DNA from: an uncultured Alphaproteobacteria bacterium
Lineage (GTDB): Bacteria; Pseudomonadota; Alphaproteobacteria; HIMB59
Reading direction: 5' to 3'
DNA: 64,000 nt
Assembly (NCBI GenBank): GCA_902530745.1
Contig: CACABO010000004.1
Coordinates: 84,769 to 148,768, forward strand
Within the stretch, counting starts at the first letter, position 1; every line of letters begins with the position of its first letter. Positions 16,538 through 25,445 of this stretch are shown here, piece after piece. The notes beneath the pieces were generated by a model that was not told the DNA's origin, did not search any database, and saw only the letters and a list, made by a program, of their open reading frames with translations. Made by a program: the position numbers and the translations under genes.

Positions 16538-16612
16538 GGTTCTGTGGTGAAACGGATATCACACTTGACTACGGATCAAGAATTCAGGGTTCGAATCCTT
16601 GCAGAACCGCCA
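16538..16612 (+). tRNA. tRNA-Arg (anticodon ACG)
   Basis: The complete cloverleaf is seen: acceptor GGTTCTG with CAGAACC, D arm GTGAAACGGATATCAC, anticodon stem CTTGA/TCAAG around loop CTACGGA (anticodon ACG), T arm AGGGTTCGAATCCTT, discriminator G and an encoded CCA at 16610-16612. It should read CGN arginine codons after A34 is changed to inosine. A TATAAA box lies just upstream in the shared flank. It is the reconstituted attachment site of the mini-islands, and panC ends two bases beyond it. Confidence 0.95.
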
Positions 16613-16614
16613 TT

Positions 16615-17445
16615 TTAAAATTTTAAATTATCAATAAGTCTAATTTTGCCTTTATAAATTGCATAAAAAAGTCTCGACGCAGAAACTTTTCCATTGAAAC
16701 TAAGGTCATGATTATTTCTAAATTCGAAGTAATCTAATTTTTCAATATCTTGTTCAACAATGAAATCTTTTGCTTTTTGGTTTGCAATTTCAATATCAAA
16801 TGAATTTTCTAACGATTTTAAAAAATTTTCTACTTTTTGATGAAAAATAATAAAATCTTGTAATTGTTTTTTACTTAATTTTTCGTTTCTTGATGAATAG
16901 GCAATACCTTCTTCATTTCTTTTTGTTGGTACCGATACTAGATCCAAAGATTTATATTTTTCTTGAATAAATTTTTCAATTATCTTGAGTTGCTGAAAAT
17001 CTTTTTCACCAAAATAAACCTTGTTACTTTTTACAATTGAAAAAAATTTATTTAGCACAGTGATTACACCATCAAAGTGTCCTTTTCTAAATTTATCACA
17101 AAGAATATTATTAAAATTAGTATTTTTTAAAATAGTTTCATCTTTATTGAAAATTTCCTCTGCTGATGGTTCAAATAATAAATCTACGTCGTTGTCAGAG
17201 CAAAAATCGTAGTCAAGGCCTTTATTCCTAGGATAAGCGTTAAAATCCTCTTTACTGTTAAATTGTTTTTCATTTACAAAAATACTTACAATAGTTTTGT
17301 GATTATCATTTTTTGATTTTTTGATTAGTTCTCCATGTCCCTTATGAAGGGCGCCCATAGTAGGCACAAAACCAATTGAGTATTTTTTGTTTTGATAAGC
17401 AGTCAGATATGAATTTAAATTAGAAATGTCTTTAATTATCAGCAT
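16615..17445 (-). CDS. panC: Pantothenate synthetase
   Basis: PanC joins pantoate and beta-alanine using ATP to make pantothenate, the precursor of CoA. The 276-residue protein has the HIGH-like motif PTMGALHKGH (28-37), IFVNEKQFN (family usual FVNPTQF, so two changes here), YFGEKDFQQL and the KMSKS-like SSRNEKLS. No panB lies next to it. Its stop lies two bases from the end of the convergent tRNA-Arg. Confidence 0.95.
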   Translation of the reverse strand: MLIIKDISNLNSYLTAYQNKKYSIGFVPTMGALHKGHGELIKKSKNDNHKTIVSIFVNEKQFNSKEDFNAYPRNKGLDYDFCSDNDVDLLFEPSAEEIFNKDETILKNTNFNNILCDKFRKGHFDGVITVLNKFFSIVKSNKVYFGEKDFQQLKIIEKFIQEKYKSLDLVSVPTKRNEEGIAYSSRNEKLSKKQLQDFIIFHQKVENFLKSLENSFDIEIANQKAKDFIVEQDIEKLDYFEFRNNHDLSFNGKVSASRLFYAIYKGKIRLIDNLKF

Positions 17446-17518
17446 AATTTGTTTTTATTTATTGACTTCATATCAATAATTGTTAAATGTAGGAACCAAT
17501 TTTTTAGGTGTATTAACA

Positions 17519-17653
17519 ATGAAAAGAACATATCAACCAAGTCAATTAGTCAGAAAAAGAAGGCATGGATTTCGTTCTAGAATGTCAACTGTTGGTGGTC
17601 GTAAAGTCATTAATGCAAGAAGAGCTAAAGGTCGATCTAGACTATCTGCTTAA
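17519..17653 (+). CDS. rpmH: 50S ribosomal protein L34
   Basis: My translation gives the 44-residue L34 protein, starting [20 protein letters not shown] and ending in [12 protein letters not shown], with the usual basic composition. It is the first gene of the classic rpmH-rnpA-yidD-yidC-yihA run. The 73 bases between it and the divergent panC must hold the promoter. Confidence 0.97.
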   Translation: MKRTYQPSQLVRKRRHGFRSRMSTVGGRKVINARRAKGRSRLSA

Positions 17654-17656
17654 TTT

Positions 17657-17986
17657 TTGAGACTTCCTACACTAAAAAAATCTTCCCAATTTTCTCAAAT
17701 CAGAAACAAAGGGAACTACTTTAAAAGTTCAAGTTTTAATGGCTATATTCTTCATGACGCAGATTTAGAAACTTTTCTAGTTGGTATTATAGCTAGTAAA
17801 AAACTTGGTAATGCAGTTGAAAGAAATAGGGCTAAAAGAAGGGCTAGAGAGGCAATACGCACATGCAGTCTTATAAACACATTAAATCATGTCAAATTTG
17901 TAATAATACTCAAAAAAACAGTTTTGAAAGTACCTTTTATTGATTTAAAACAAGATATTGAAAAATTCTTATCTCATGAAAAATAA
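17657..17986 (+). CDS. rnpA: Ribonuclease P protein component
   Basis: RnpA is the protein cofactor of RNase P, which trims tRNA 5' ends. The 109-residue protein has the RNR motif region [18 protein letters not shown] at 48-65. The start is a TTG three bases after the rpmH stop; no ATG or GTG is available at the right place. It overlaps yidD by 11 bases. Confidence 0.93.
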   Translation: MRLPTLKKSSQFSQIRNKGNYFKSSSFNGYILHDADLETFLVGIIASKKLGNAVERNRAKRRAREAIRTCSLINTLNHVKFVIILKKTVLKVPFIDLKQDIEKFLSHEK

Positions 17987-18212
17987 TATCAAAAAGTTTT
18001 GGAAAATGACTTTTATTGCACCGATTAAATTCTACCAATTATTCATATCACCTATGTTACCAAAAACTTGTAGACATCTTCCAACATGCTCTGAATATAC
18101 AATTGAGGCTATTCAAGAATTTGGTGTTTTAAAAGGAATAACAATGGGAATAGTTAGAATTCTAAAATGTAATCCATTAGGTTCGTCTGGTTACGACCCA
18201 ATAAAAAAATAA
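17976..18212 (+). CDS. yidD: Membrane protein insertion efficiency factor YidD
   Basis: A 78-residue YidD protein, thought to help YidC insert membrane proteins. Family marks are [32 protein letters not shown] and the ending GYDPIKK. The ATG at 17976 overlaps rnpA by 11 bases and fits the family start better than an in-frame TTG at 17958. Confidence 0.93.
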   Translation: MKNNIKKFWKMTFIAPIKFYQLFISPMLPKTCRHLPTCSEYTIEAIQEFGVLKGITMGIVRILKCNPLGSSGYDPIKK

Positions 18213-18213
18213 T

Positions 18214-19902
18214 ATGGAAAATCAAAAGAATTTATTCCTAGCTATTATTATTTCAATGGCAATTATTTTTGGTTTTCAGTTACTAGTTCCTCAACCAGAG
18301 AGAACGCCAATGACTGAGGAACAAACAAATGATGAGAGTCTTGTAGATCTCAGTATTCAAAAATCTTCAACTACTGTTTTAGCTGATAGAGGCGAAGTAA
18401 TAAATCAGACAGGAAGAGTGAACTTTGATAACTCTAAAATTAAAGGCTCTATAAATTTAAATGGAGCAGTAATTGATGATCTTATCCTAGAAGAGTTCAG
18501 GGAAACCTTAGATCCAACATCTGACTTAATTGAATTTTTAAATCCTTTAGGATCTGATAATACCTATTATTTAGATACAGGATGGGTAAGCTCTGACAGT
18601 ACAATTGAGTTACCAAAAAGTTCTAGTATTTGGATTGCTGATAAAAACACTATTGGTGTTAATGAACCTGTAAAACTGACTTGGACTAGTGATCAGAACA
18701 TCACTTTTGAAAAGATCATAACTCTAGATGAAAACTATTTATTTAGCGTTGATCAAAGGGTTATAAATAATTCAGGTCTTTCTTTTGACCTTTATCCTTA
18801 CGGACTATCCAAAAGACAAGGAATTCCAGAAATGCAAAATTTCTTCATTCTTCACGAGGGCCCCTTGTCAATAACTGATGGTGTGCTGGAGGAATATGAT
18901 TATGACGATTTAAAAGATGATAAAAAAATTAAACATTCTTCTGTTGGAGGGTGGATTGGGATGACAGATAAGTATTGGCAGACTGCGATAATCCCTAACC
19001 AAAACGAACCTGTTCAGCAGACATACAGTTACAGCTTTGTTGATAATATAGATAATTTTCAAACTGATATTGTTGGGGAAAGAATAGCTGTTTCAAATAA
19101 TGCGAGTATCTCCCATAATTTTAAAATTTTTGCAGGCCCAAAAATTGTAAATATTATCGACAAATATATGGAAGAATATGGGTTTGACGGTTTTGATCGT
19201 TCAGTTGACTTTGGTTGGTTTTATTTTTTAACAAAACCCATTTTTAATGTTTTAGAATTTATATACGGGTATGTAGGAAACTTTGGTTGGTCAATAATTC
19301 TGTTTACAGTTTTGATGAGAATATGTTTTTTTCCACTTGCTCAACAATCGTTTAAATCAATGGCAAAAATGAAAAAACTTGCTCCTGAGATGCAAAGACT
19401 TAAGGAACAATACGGAGATGATAGAGCTGGAATGCAAAAAGAAATGATGGCTTTATATAAAAGAGAAAAGGCAAATCCTATAGCTGGTTGTTTGCCAATA
19501 CTTTTACAGATCCCAGTATTTTTTGCCTTGTACAAAGTTTTATTTGTAACTATTGAGATGAGACATGCTCCTTTTATAGGATGGGTACATGATCTCTCAG
19601 CGCCAGATCCCTTAGGGGCTCTTACTCTTTTTGGTTTTGTGGAATGGAACGTTCCAGGTATTTTGCAAATTCTAAATGTTGGAATTTGGCCAATCTTAAT
19701 GGGTATTTCGATGTATATTCAATTTAAATTGAACCCAGCTCCGGTAGATAAAATGCAGGCCAAAATTTTTGGTTTATTGCCAATAGTATTTACTTTCATT
19801 TTAGGTGGCTTCGCAGCAGGGCTGGTTATTTATTGGACAACTAACAATGTTTTATCAATGGCTCAACAATACATAATACAAAGAAAAATTATGAAGAGTT
19901 AA
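18214..19902 (+). CDS. yidC: Membrane protein insertase YidC
   Basis: YidC inserts and folds inner-membrane proteins, alone or with Sec. The 562-residue protein has an N-terminal helix (7-25), the large periplasmic beta domain (about 60-325) and the conserved five-helix C-terminal core from about 345, with FGWSIILFTVLMRICFFPLA, a charged hairpin (MAKMKKLAPEMQRLKEQYG) and NPIAGCLPILLQIPVFFALY. Length is normal for a Gram-negative YidC. Its stop overlaps the yihA start (TAATG). Confidence 0.97.
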   Translation: MENQKNLFLAIIISMAIIFGFQLLVPQPERTPMTEEQTNDESLVDLSIQKSSTTVLADRGEVINQTGRVNFDNSKIKGSINLNGAVIDDLILEEFRETLDPTSDLIEFLNPLGSDNTYYLDTGWVSSDSTIELPKSSSIWIADKNTIGVNEPVKLTWTSDQNITFEKIITLDENYLFSVDQRVINNSGLSFDLYPYGLSKRQGIPEMQNFFILHEGPLSITDGVLEEYDYDDLKDDKKIKHSSVGGWIGMTDKYWQTAIIPNQNEPVQQTYSYSFVDNIDNFQTDIVGERIAVSNNASISHNFKIFAGPKIVNIIDKYMEEYGFDGFDRSVDFGWFYFLTKPIFNVLEFIYGYVGNFGWSIILFTVLMRICFFPLAQQSFKSMAKMKKLAPEMQRLKEQYGDDRAGMQKEMMALYKREKANPIAGCLPILLQIPVFFALYKVLFVTIEMRHAPFIGWVHDLSAPDPLGALTLFGFVEWNVPGILQILNVGIWPILMGISMYIQFKLNPAPVDKMQAKIFGLLPIVFTFILGGFAAGLVIYWTTNNVLSMAQQYIIQRKIMKS

Positions 19903-20477
19903 TGAGCCTTGTCTCAAATTATTTCAAAAAACAAACTAAGTTTTTACTAAGCGCTACACAACCTCGTCAATATCCTAATGTAAGTTTTCCTGAAATAGCT
20001 TTCATAGGTAGGTCAAATGTTGGAAAATCTAGTTTAATCAATGCAGTTTTTATGAAAAAACTGGCACATATTTCCAATACCCCAGGTAAAACAAGACAAA
20101 TTAATTTTTTTAATCACGGGGACTCAATGATGGTTGTTGATCTTCCTGGGTATGGATTTGCAAAAATATCTCAAAAGGAGGCATTTCAAATATCAGATCT
20201 TGTCTCTCAATATTTAACATCTCGTGAAAATTTAAAGAAAATATTTGTATTAATTGATAATTCATTGGGGCCAAAAAAAATAGATATAGAGATGATTGAC
20301 TCGATGAAACAAATAAAACAAAAAATTATTATTTGCTATACGAAAAGTGACAAAAAAATAAAAGAAAAGTCTGCTTTTTTAGACAATTTAAATACTGAAT
20401 TTGAAAACTACATTGTAAGCTCAAAAACAAACGAAAACATATTTGAAATTCAAAAAAAAATTTTTGAATTTTTATAA
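19902..20477 (+). CDS. yihA: Ribosome biogenesis GTP-binding protein YihA/EngB
   Basis: A 191-residue TRAFAC GTPase needed for large-subunit assembly. It has G1 GRSNVGKS (36-43), G2 around TPGKTRQINFF, G3 DLPGYGFA and a G4 at YTKSDK. Start overlaps the yidC stop (TAATG), so translation is coupled. Confidence 0.95.
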   Translation: MSLVSNYFKKQTKFLLSATQPRQYPNVSFPEIAFIGRSNVGKSSLINAVFMKKLAHISNTPGKTRQINFFNHGDSMMVVDLPGYGFAKISQKEAFQISDLVSQYLTSRENLKKIFVLIDNSLGPKKIDIEMIDSMKQIKQKIIICYTKSDKKIKEKSAFLDNLNTEFENYIVSSKTNENIFEIQKKIFEFL

Positions 20478-20520
20478 ATCTTCTTGGCTTTTATATAATA
20501 AACATTAGTTTAACACGCTT

Positions 20521-21204
20521 ATGAACAATATAACAAATTGGGTTTTTGACTTAGACAATACACTTTATAAAGCAGAATGTGGTTTGTTTGATAAAGTACA
20601 CATACTTATGGGTAAGTTTATTGAGGAAAAATTAAATTTAACCTCTGGTGATGCACAAGCTCTGAGGTCTAAATATTATCATCAATATGGAACAACACTT
20701 AGAGGTCTTATGATTGAACATCAAGTAAATCCTGATGAATATTTGGACTACGTTCATCAAATTAATTATGAAGTAGTTCAACCAAATACATCTCTTGCGG
20801 AAATATTAAAAAGCTTAAATGGAAAAAAGTATATTTTTACAAATGCTAACTTTGAACATGTGGAAAAAGTTTTAGAAAAACTAAATATGACTAATATTTT
20901 TGATGGATGTTTTGACATTTCTGAAAGTGACTATATGCCAAAACCTCACAAAGAAATTTACGACTCATTCCAAAATAAATTCAATTTAGACAATAGTTCA
21001 ACAGCTATGTTTGAGGATCTTCATATTAATTTGAAAGAGCCACATAAAATGGGTTGGCAGACAGTTTGGGTAACGAATAACCTTGAATACAACCTAAATA
21101 AAGATGTGAATCAACAAGAAGATATCCAAAAAATTATTGATGAAAAAGGTTACATATCACATGTTACTGATGATTTGGAAAATTTCTTAAAAAACGTGAT
21201 ATAA
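20521..21204 (+). CDS. HAD hydrolase, pyrimidine 5'-nucleotidase-like
   Basis: A 227-residue HAD phosphatase. Motif I is FDLDNTLY with nucleophile D10 and acid D12; motif II is FTNA; motif III uses KPHKEIY; motif IV is FEDLHINL. The start [10 protein letters not shown] and the block GTTLRGLM are those of the SDT1/pyrimidine 5'-nucleotidase branch. It probably dephosphorylates a nucleotide or a similar small substrate. It lies 43 bases after yihA and 7 bases before dapD. Confidence 0.85.
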   Translation: MNNITNWVFDLDNTLYKAECGLFDKVHILMGKFIEEKLNLTSGDAQALRSKYYHQYGTTLRGLMIEHQVNPDEYLDYVHQINYEVVQPNTSLAEILKSLNGKKYIFTNANFEHVEKVLEKLNMTNIFDGCFDISESDYMPKPHKEIYDSFQNKFNLDNSSTAMFEDLHINLKEPHKMGWQTVWVTNNLEYNLNKDVNQQEDIQKIIDEKGYISHVTDDLENFLKNVI

Positions 21205-21211
21205 AAGTATT

Positions 21212-22042
21212 ATGAGCCATCAAAATATAATTGAAAAATTATGGGATCAAAGAGATCAGATAAATTTTATTGAGGATAATGAGGCAAAAAAAAATATAGA
21301 AAATGTTCTTAACCTATTGGATGAGGGAAAGCTTCGAGTTTGCGAAAAAAAAGAAAATGAATGGCATGTAAATCAATGGCTTAAAAAAGCAATTCTTTTA
21401 AGTTTTAGAATTCAAGATATGGAAATAATCACTGGCGGTCCAAGTGTAAAAGATGGAACTACTTCATGGTGGGATAAAGTTCCCTCAAAGTTTCAAGATT
21501 GGAAATCAGAAAATTTTCAATCAGCTGGTTTTAGAGCTGTTCCTAACTGTGTTGTAAGAAGGTCAGCATTTATTGCAAAAAGTGCAGTGCTTATGCCTTG
21601 CTTTGTTAACTTGGGTGCATATGTAGATGAGGGAACAATGGTTGATACTTGGGCTACTGTTGGATCTTGTGCTCAAGTTGGAAAAAACTGTCATATCTCA
21701 GGAGGTGCAGGTATAGGAGGAGTCTTAGAACCTTTGCAGGCAAATCCAGTTATAATAGAGGATAATTGTTTTATTGGTGCAAGGTCAGAAGTCGCCGAGG
21801 GTGTAATTGTTGGAGAGGGATCAGTATTGTCCATGGGGGTATTTATTGGTGCTTCAACAAAAATTTATAATCGTGAAACTAAAGAAATTTATATGGGGAA
21901 AGTTCCTCCATATTCTGTAGTCGTTCCGGGTAGTCTTCCAAGTTCTAAAGGAGATGCATCATTGTACTGTGTTGTGATTGTAAAAACGGTTGATGAAAAA
22001 ACTCGTTCAAAAACCTCCGTTAATGAATTATTAAGAGATTAA
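21212..22042 (+). CDS. dapD: Tetrahydrodipicolinate N-succinyltransferase
   Basis: DapD succinylates tetrahydrodipicolinate in lysine and diaminopimelate synthesis. The 276-residue protein has the left-handed beta helix hexapeptide repeats and the family blocks [29 protein letters not shown] and [19 protein letters not shown]. dapE follows after one base, so the two steps are made together. The same-strand HAD gene lies directly upstream. Confidence 0.97.
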   Translation: MSHQNIIEKLWDQRDQINFIEDNEAKKNIENVLNLLDEGKLRVCEKKENEWHVNQWLKKAILLSFRIQDMEIITGGPSVKDGTTSWWDKVPSKFQDWKSENFQSAGFRAVPNCVVRRSAFIAKSAVLMPCFVNLGAYVDEGTMVDTWATVGSCAQVGKNCHISGGAGIGGVLEPLQANPVIIEDNCFIGARSEVAEGVIVGEGSVLSMGVFIGASTKIYNRETKEIYMGKVPPYSVVVPGSLPSSKGDASLYCVVIVKTVDEKTRSKTSVNELLRD

Positions 22043-22043
22043 A

Positions 22044-23207
22044 ATGTTAGACACAATAGAGCTATCAAAAAAATTAATATCTTTTGACTCTGTTACACCA
22101 GCAAAACAAGATATTTTTGATTTCTTAATTGAAACATTTGAAGAAAATGGTTTTACAACAAAACAACTAAACTTTGATGGAGATGGGAGTTACGAAGTAA
22201 TTAATATCATGGCTACGTATGGTCCAATTAATACAAATGGAAAACATTTTAATTTTTTATGTCATGTTGATGTAGTGCCCCCTGGTAACTTAGAGGATTG
22301 GGACACACCACCTTTTGAACCAACGATTAAAGATGGGTATCTATATGGTCGTGGATCAGAGGATATGAAAGGGTGTACGGCAGCTAGCATGGTTAGTGTC
22401 TTTAAATTCATTAAGGAAAATAAAGATTTTAATGGCACAATAAGTTTTATCATAACTGGAGATGAAGAAGCAGACTCCGTAAATGGTGTAAAGAAAGTTG
22501 TAAAGTGGTTGAAAGAAAATAATATAAGAATAGACGGGTCAATAGCCACTGAGTCATCCTCTGAGAAAATAATCGGTGATCAGATCAAAGTTGGAAGAAA
22601 AGGTGCTGTGGATGTTCAAGTTGAAATTATTGGTAAGCAAGGGCATGCTGCGTATCCTCAACTAGCTCAAAACCCCTTACATTGTTTGTCTAAAGTTATC
22701 TCTTTTTTTGATGATCAAAAACTTGATGATGGTGCAGAATACTTTGAACCATCTACTCTTCAATTTACTCAGGTCAATTTAAATAATAAGGCAAAAAATG
22801 TAATCCCTGAAAAATTGATAACTGTTGGCGATATGCGTTTTAATGACAACTGGGATCAAGAAAAAATACAGAACTATTTTGATGAACATTTGACTAAGAT
22901 TTGCTCTGAAAATAATTGTACGTATAAATTGAAATTAACTTTTAGAGGTATGCCTTTCCAATCTTTCAATAATCCATTTACAAAACATTGTATTAAAGCA
23001 ATTAAAGATGTTACAGGATTAGAAGCTAGCCAAGATACTGGAGGTGGAACATCAGATGCTAGATTTATGCAAGAAGTCTGCCCTGTCTTCGAATTTGGAA
23101 CGATTAACAAAACCCTGCACAAAGTTAATGAGTGTGTTTCTATAGAAGACCTCAAGACTACTGAACAAATTTACTATAAAACTTTAGAAAACTTTTTTGA
23201 TAATTGA
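22044..23207 (+). CDS. dapE: Succinyl-diaminopimelate desuccinylase
   Basis: DapE removes succinate to give LL-diaminopimelate. The 387-residue M20 metallohydrolase has H74 and D76 (LCHVDVVPPG), D107 (GRGSEDMKG), the E141-E142 pair (TGDEEAD) and QDTGGGTSDARF near the end, the family's metal and substrate residues. Length is close to the usual 375-380. The stop overlaps the TTG start of the peroxiredoxin gene. Confidence 0.95.
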   Translation: MLDTIELSKKLISFDSVTPAKQDIFDFLIETFEENGFTTKQLNFDGDGSYEVINIMATYGPINTNGKHFNFLCHVDVVPPGNLEDWDTPPFEPTIKDGYLYGRGSEDMKGCTAASMVSVFKFIKENKDFNGTISFIITGDEEADSVNGVKKVVKWLKENNIRIDGSIATESSSEKIIGDQIKVGRKGAVDVQVEIIGKQGHAAYPQLAQNPLHCLSKVISFFDDQKLDDGAEYFEPSTLQFTQVNLNNKAKNVIPEKLITVGDMRFNDNWDQEKIQNYFDEHLTKICSENNCTYKLKLTFRGMPFQSFNNPFTKHCIKAIKDVTGLEASQDTGGGTSDARFMQEVCPVFEFGTINKTLHKVNECVSIEDLKTTEQIYYKTLENFFDN

Positions 23208-23680
23208 AAGAAGGAGATTTAATTCCTGATATTACTTTAAGATCTGTTTCAGCAGAGGGTACTAAGAATTTTGGATTACATGATAACTTCAAATTAAAAA
23301 GGACGATGATAATCTGTGTACCAGGAGCATTTACTTCGACATGTCACATTCAACATATTCCTCCATTTATTAAAGGGGCCAAAAAGTTAATGTCTGAAAA
23401 GCAAATTGATCAGATTTGTTGTATGACAACTAACGATCCTTATGTACTGGATTTGTGGAGAAAAGACTTTGGTAAATCAGAAATTTTATTTTTATCAGAT
23501 GGAAATAATGAATTTTTAAAATCTTCTCAATTAATAAGGAATCATGAAAAAAGCTTTATGGGACAAAGACTTATTCGTTCAATTATCCTAATAAATAATC
23601 TTAAAGTTGAAAAATTAATTTGTGATGAGCCAGGTGAGTTAAAAAAAACAAGTTATAAGGCAATATTAGATAGCATTTAA
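23204..23680 (+). CDS. Peroxiredoxin, Prx5 group
   Basis: A 158-residue thiol peroxidase that reduces peroxides. The peroxidatic Cys is C47 in PGAFTSTCHIQHIPPF, the Prx5-type motif with Ser in place of the common Pro. Other Cys (Q-I-C-C-M, LICDE) may serve as resolving residues. The start is a TTG overlapping the dapE stop (TTGA). An AAGGAG lies just inside the gene and is not placed to help. The 3' end overlaps the convergent glycosyltransferase by 15 bases. Confidence 0.9.
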   Translation: MKEGDLIPDITLRSVSAEGTKNFGLHDNFKLKRTMIICVPGAFTSTCHIQHIPPFIKGAKKLMSEKQIDQICCMTTNDPYVLDLWRKDFGKSEILFLSDGNNEFLKSSQLIRNHEKSFMGQRLIRSIILINNLKVEKLICDEPGELKKTSYKAILDSI

Positions 23681-24712
23681 ATACTCTTTAATTTTTTTAT
23701 TTGACTCAAATTTATTTGCAAATAAGTAACTTTGCCTACTATAGCTTTTATACTTTTTGAAAATATCGATAATTGATTTAACAAGTTGTTTAGTGTCATT
23801 CTCTTTTATAATTATACCATTGTGCCTTATTGACTCTGGGGTGCCCCCACTATTACTAACTATACATGGTAATCCAAAAGATGCGGCTTCAACATTGGAT
23901 ATTCCGAAGCCTTCAATGCTGTCAGGTGTAGTTAAAGTTGGCATAATATGAACAGAGGAATTTTTAAAAATTTTTTCACTAGGGTAATCATGATATATAA
24001 AATCTACTTGTTCGAGCAGTGAGTGTTTAATAACTAAGTGTTTTAATCTCGATAATTCTGGTCCATCTCCTAGAATGGCATATTTGAGTATCATATTATA
24101 TTTATCTCTTAGTACAGACATCGCTTCAAAAACTAAATGATGCCCCTTTCTGTACTCTAGTCTAGCTACTGTACATAAATCATATTTTTTTTTTATTTTA
24201 TTTTTTGAAATCTTTTTTATAAAAGCAGGGTGAATTATTGTATGATTAATTTTTTTTAAACTTTTAAAATTTTTTATAGATTTGTTTTTAGTAAACTTAG
24301 AATTATAAATTACTAAGTCTGCTTTATTTAAAGAATTCAAAATTCTATCTTTACTACTTAATTTTAATATTTCATTTCCGTGAACTAAACAAATTTTTTT
24401 TGCACCTCTGGTATTATTAAATGATTCTAGTGATTTCCAACTATCAAAAAAAATAATATCAATTTTATTATTTTTTAAAAAATTCTGAGCAAAACTTAAT
24501 TTAATTTTTTTTCTTAAAAATTTGATTTGATCAAATCTGAAAATATCAAATTTACATTTACTATCAAAATCTGAAGAGGTAAATTTAGAACCATCAGATA
24601 AAACTATTACTTTATTTCGTGCGGCAAATGCATATTGAGCTATATTTGTCATGACAGACTCTATGCCTCCTACTTTTGGAGCAAAACATTGCGTGTATAT
24701 AAGAATATTAAT
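23666..24712 (-). CDS. Glycosyltransferase family 4 (GT-B), probable ATT start
   Basis: A GT-B sugar transferase, likely for lipopolysaccharide or another surface glycan. The C-terminal half shows VARLEYRKGHH, ILGDGPELSRL and the E-x7-E motif region EGFGISNVEAASFGLPCIVS. The first ATG is at 24652, but 20 codons upstream read INILIYTQCFAPKVGGIESV, the true N-terminal Rossmann strand and G-G-I-E loop of this family. No ATG, GTG or TTG exists there. ATT at 24712 has AAAGGAG seven bases before it, so I take ATT as the start. That start overlaps the truA stop by five bases. Confidence 0.85.
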   Translation of the reverse strand: MNILIYTQCFAPKVGGIESVMTNIAQYAFAARNKVIVLSDGSKFTSSDFDSKCKFDIFRFDQIKFLRKKIKLSFAQNFLKNNKIDIIFFDSWKSLESFNNTRGAKKICLVHGNEILKLSSKDRILNSLNKADLVIYNSKFTKNKSIKNFKSLKKINHTIIHPAFIKKISKNKIKKKYDLCTVARLEYRKGHHLVFEAMSVLRDKYNMILKYAILGDGPELSRLKHLVIKHSLLEQVDFIYHDYPSEKIFKNSSVHIMPTLTTPDSIEGFGISNVEAASFGLPCIVSNSGGTPESIRHNGIIIKENDTKQLVKSIIDIFKKYKSYSRQSYLFANKFESNKKIKEYLNAI

Positions 24713-25445
24713 AAGAAATCTCCTTTAAAATCAATCCTTTTGATGGAACTGTTGGTCCAGCTAGGCTTCTATCTTTAACTTTAATTAATTCTTTTATCCA
24801 ATTAACATTTTTGTTTTTTAATCCAACTTCTAATAAAGAACCAACCATTATTCTAATTTGTTGATAAAGGAAAGACTGTGCTTTAAATATAAAAATAATT
24901 TTTTTACCTTTAACTTCAATTAACGCATCGTCTATAGTTCTATGTGGTTTGTTAGCTTGACATCCTTGTGCTCTGAACGAAGAAAAATCGTGCTTACCAA
25001 GAAACAACTTAACAGCATTTTGCATTGAGTCTATGTCCAAAGGTTGACGAATATGTATACTAAAATCATCCTCAATGACTGATGGTGCTTGACTATTAAA
25101 AACTTGATAATTATAAATTTTGCTCTTAGCTGTAAAACGTGCGTTAAATTCTTGATCTACATTTTCTACTTTAGTAATTCTAATCTTTTCCGTTCCTAGA
25201 TGAAAATTAATACCATTTAAAATTTGATATTCATCAAATTTTTTTTCTAACTCAAAATTAGCACATTGTGCTAGAGCATGTACTCCAGCATCAGTTCTCC
25301 CAGCACCTTGAATAGTTTTTTTTTCACCAGAAAATTTAAATATTGCTTTCTCTATTTCACCTTGCACGGTCTTCTCATTTTTCTGATATTGCCAACCACA
25401 ATAAGGTAAACCATGATATTCGATTGTAAGTTTTATGTTAGTCAT
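24708..25445 (-). CDS. truA: tRNA pseudouridine(38-40) synthase TruA
   Basis: TruA makes pseudouridine at positions 38-40 of the anticodon arm. The 245-residue protein has the catalytic D52 in GAGRTDAGVHA, the N-terminal IEYHGLPYCGWQYQ and the C-terminal FLYQQIRIMVGSLLEVG. It starts 8 bases inside the end of fmt and its end overlaps the glycosyltransferase start, so def-fmt-truA-glycosyltransferase form one operon. Confidence 0.96.
   Translation of the reverse strand: MTNIKLTIEYHGLPYCGWQYQKNEKTVQGEIEKAIFKFSGEKKTIQGAGRTDAGVHALAQCANFELEKKFDEYQILNGINFHLGTEKIRITKVENVDQEFNARFTAKSKIYNYQVFNSQAPSVIEDDFSIHIRQPLDIDSMQNAVKLFLGKHDFSSFRAQGCQANKPHRTIDDALIEVKGKKIIFIFKAQSFLYQQIRIMVGSLLEVGLKNKNVNWIKELIKVKDRSLAGPTVPSKGLILKEISY

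Larger units (their letters stand above)
14552..16576 (+). mobile_element. Putative non-autonomous tRNA-Arg mini-island 2
   Basis: The segment runs from the junction after the second truncated tRNA to the end of the 39-base segment inside the intact tRNA. It carries the conserved left end, two rightward genes (14729-15343 and 15300-15638), one leftward secreted gene (15639-16457), the right-arm repeat, a tRNA promoter and the 5' half that now completes the functional tRNA-Arg. The same spacings as in island 1 are kept. No recombinase is encoded. Confidence 0.6.
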
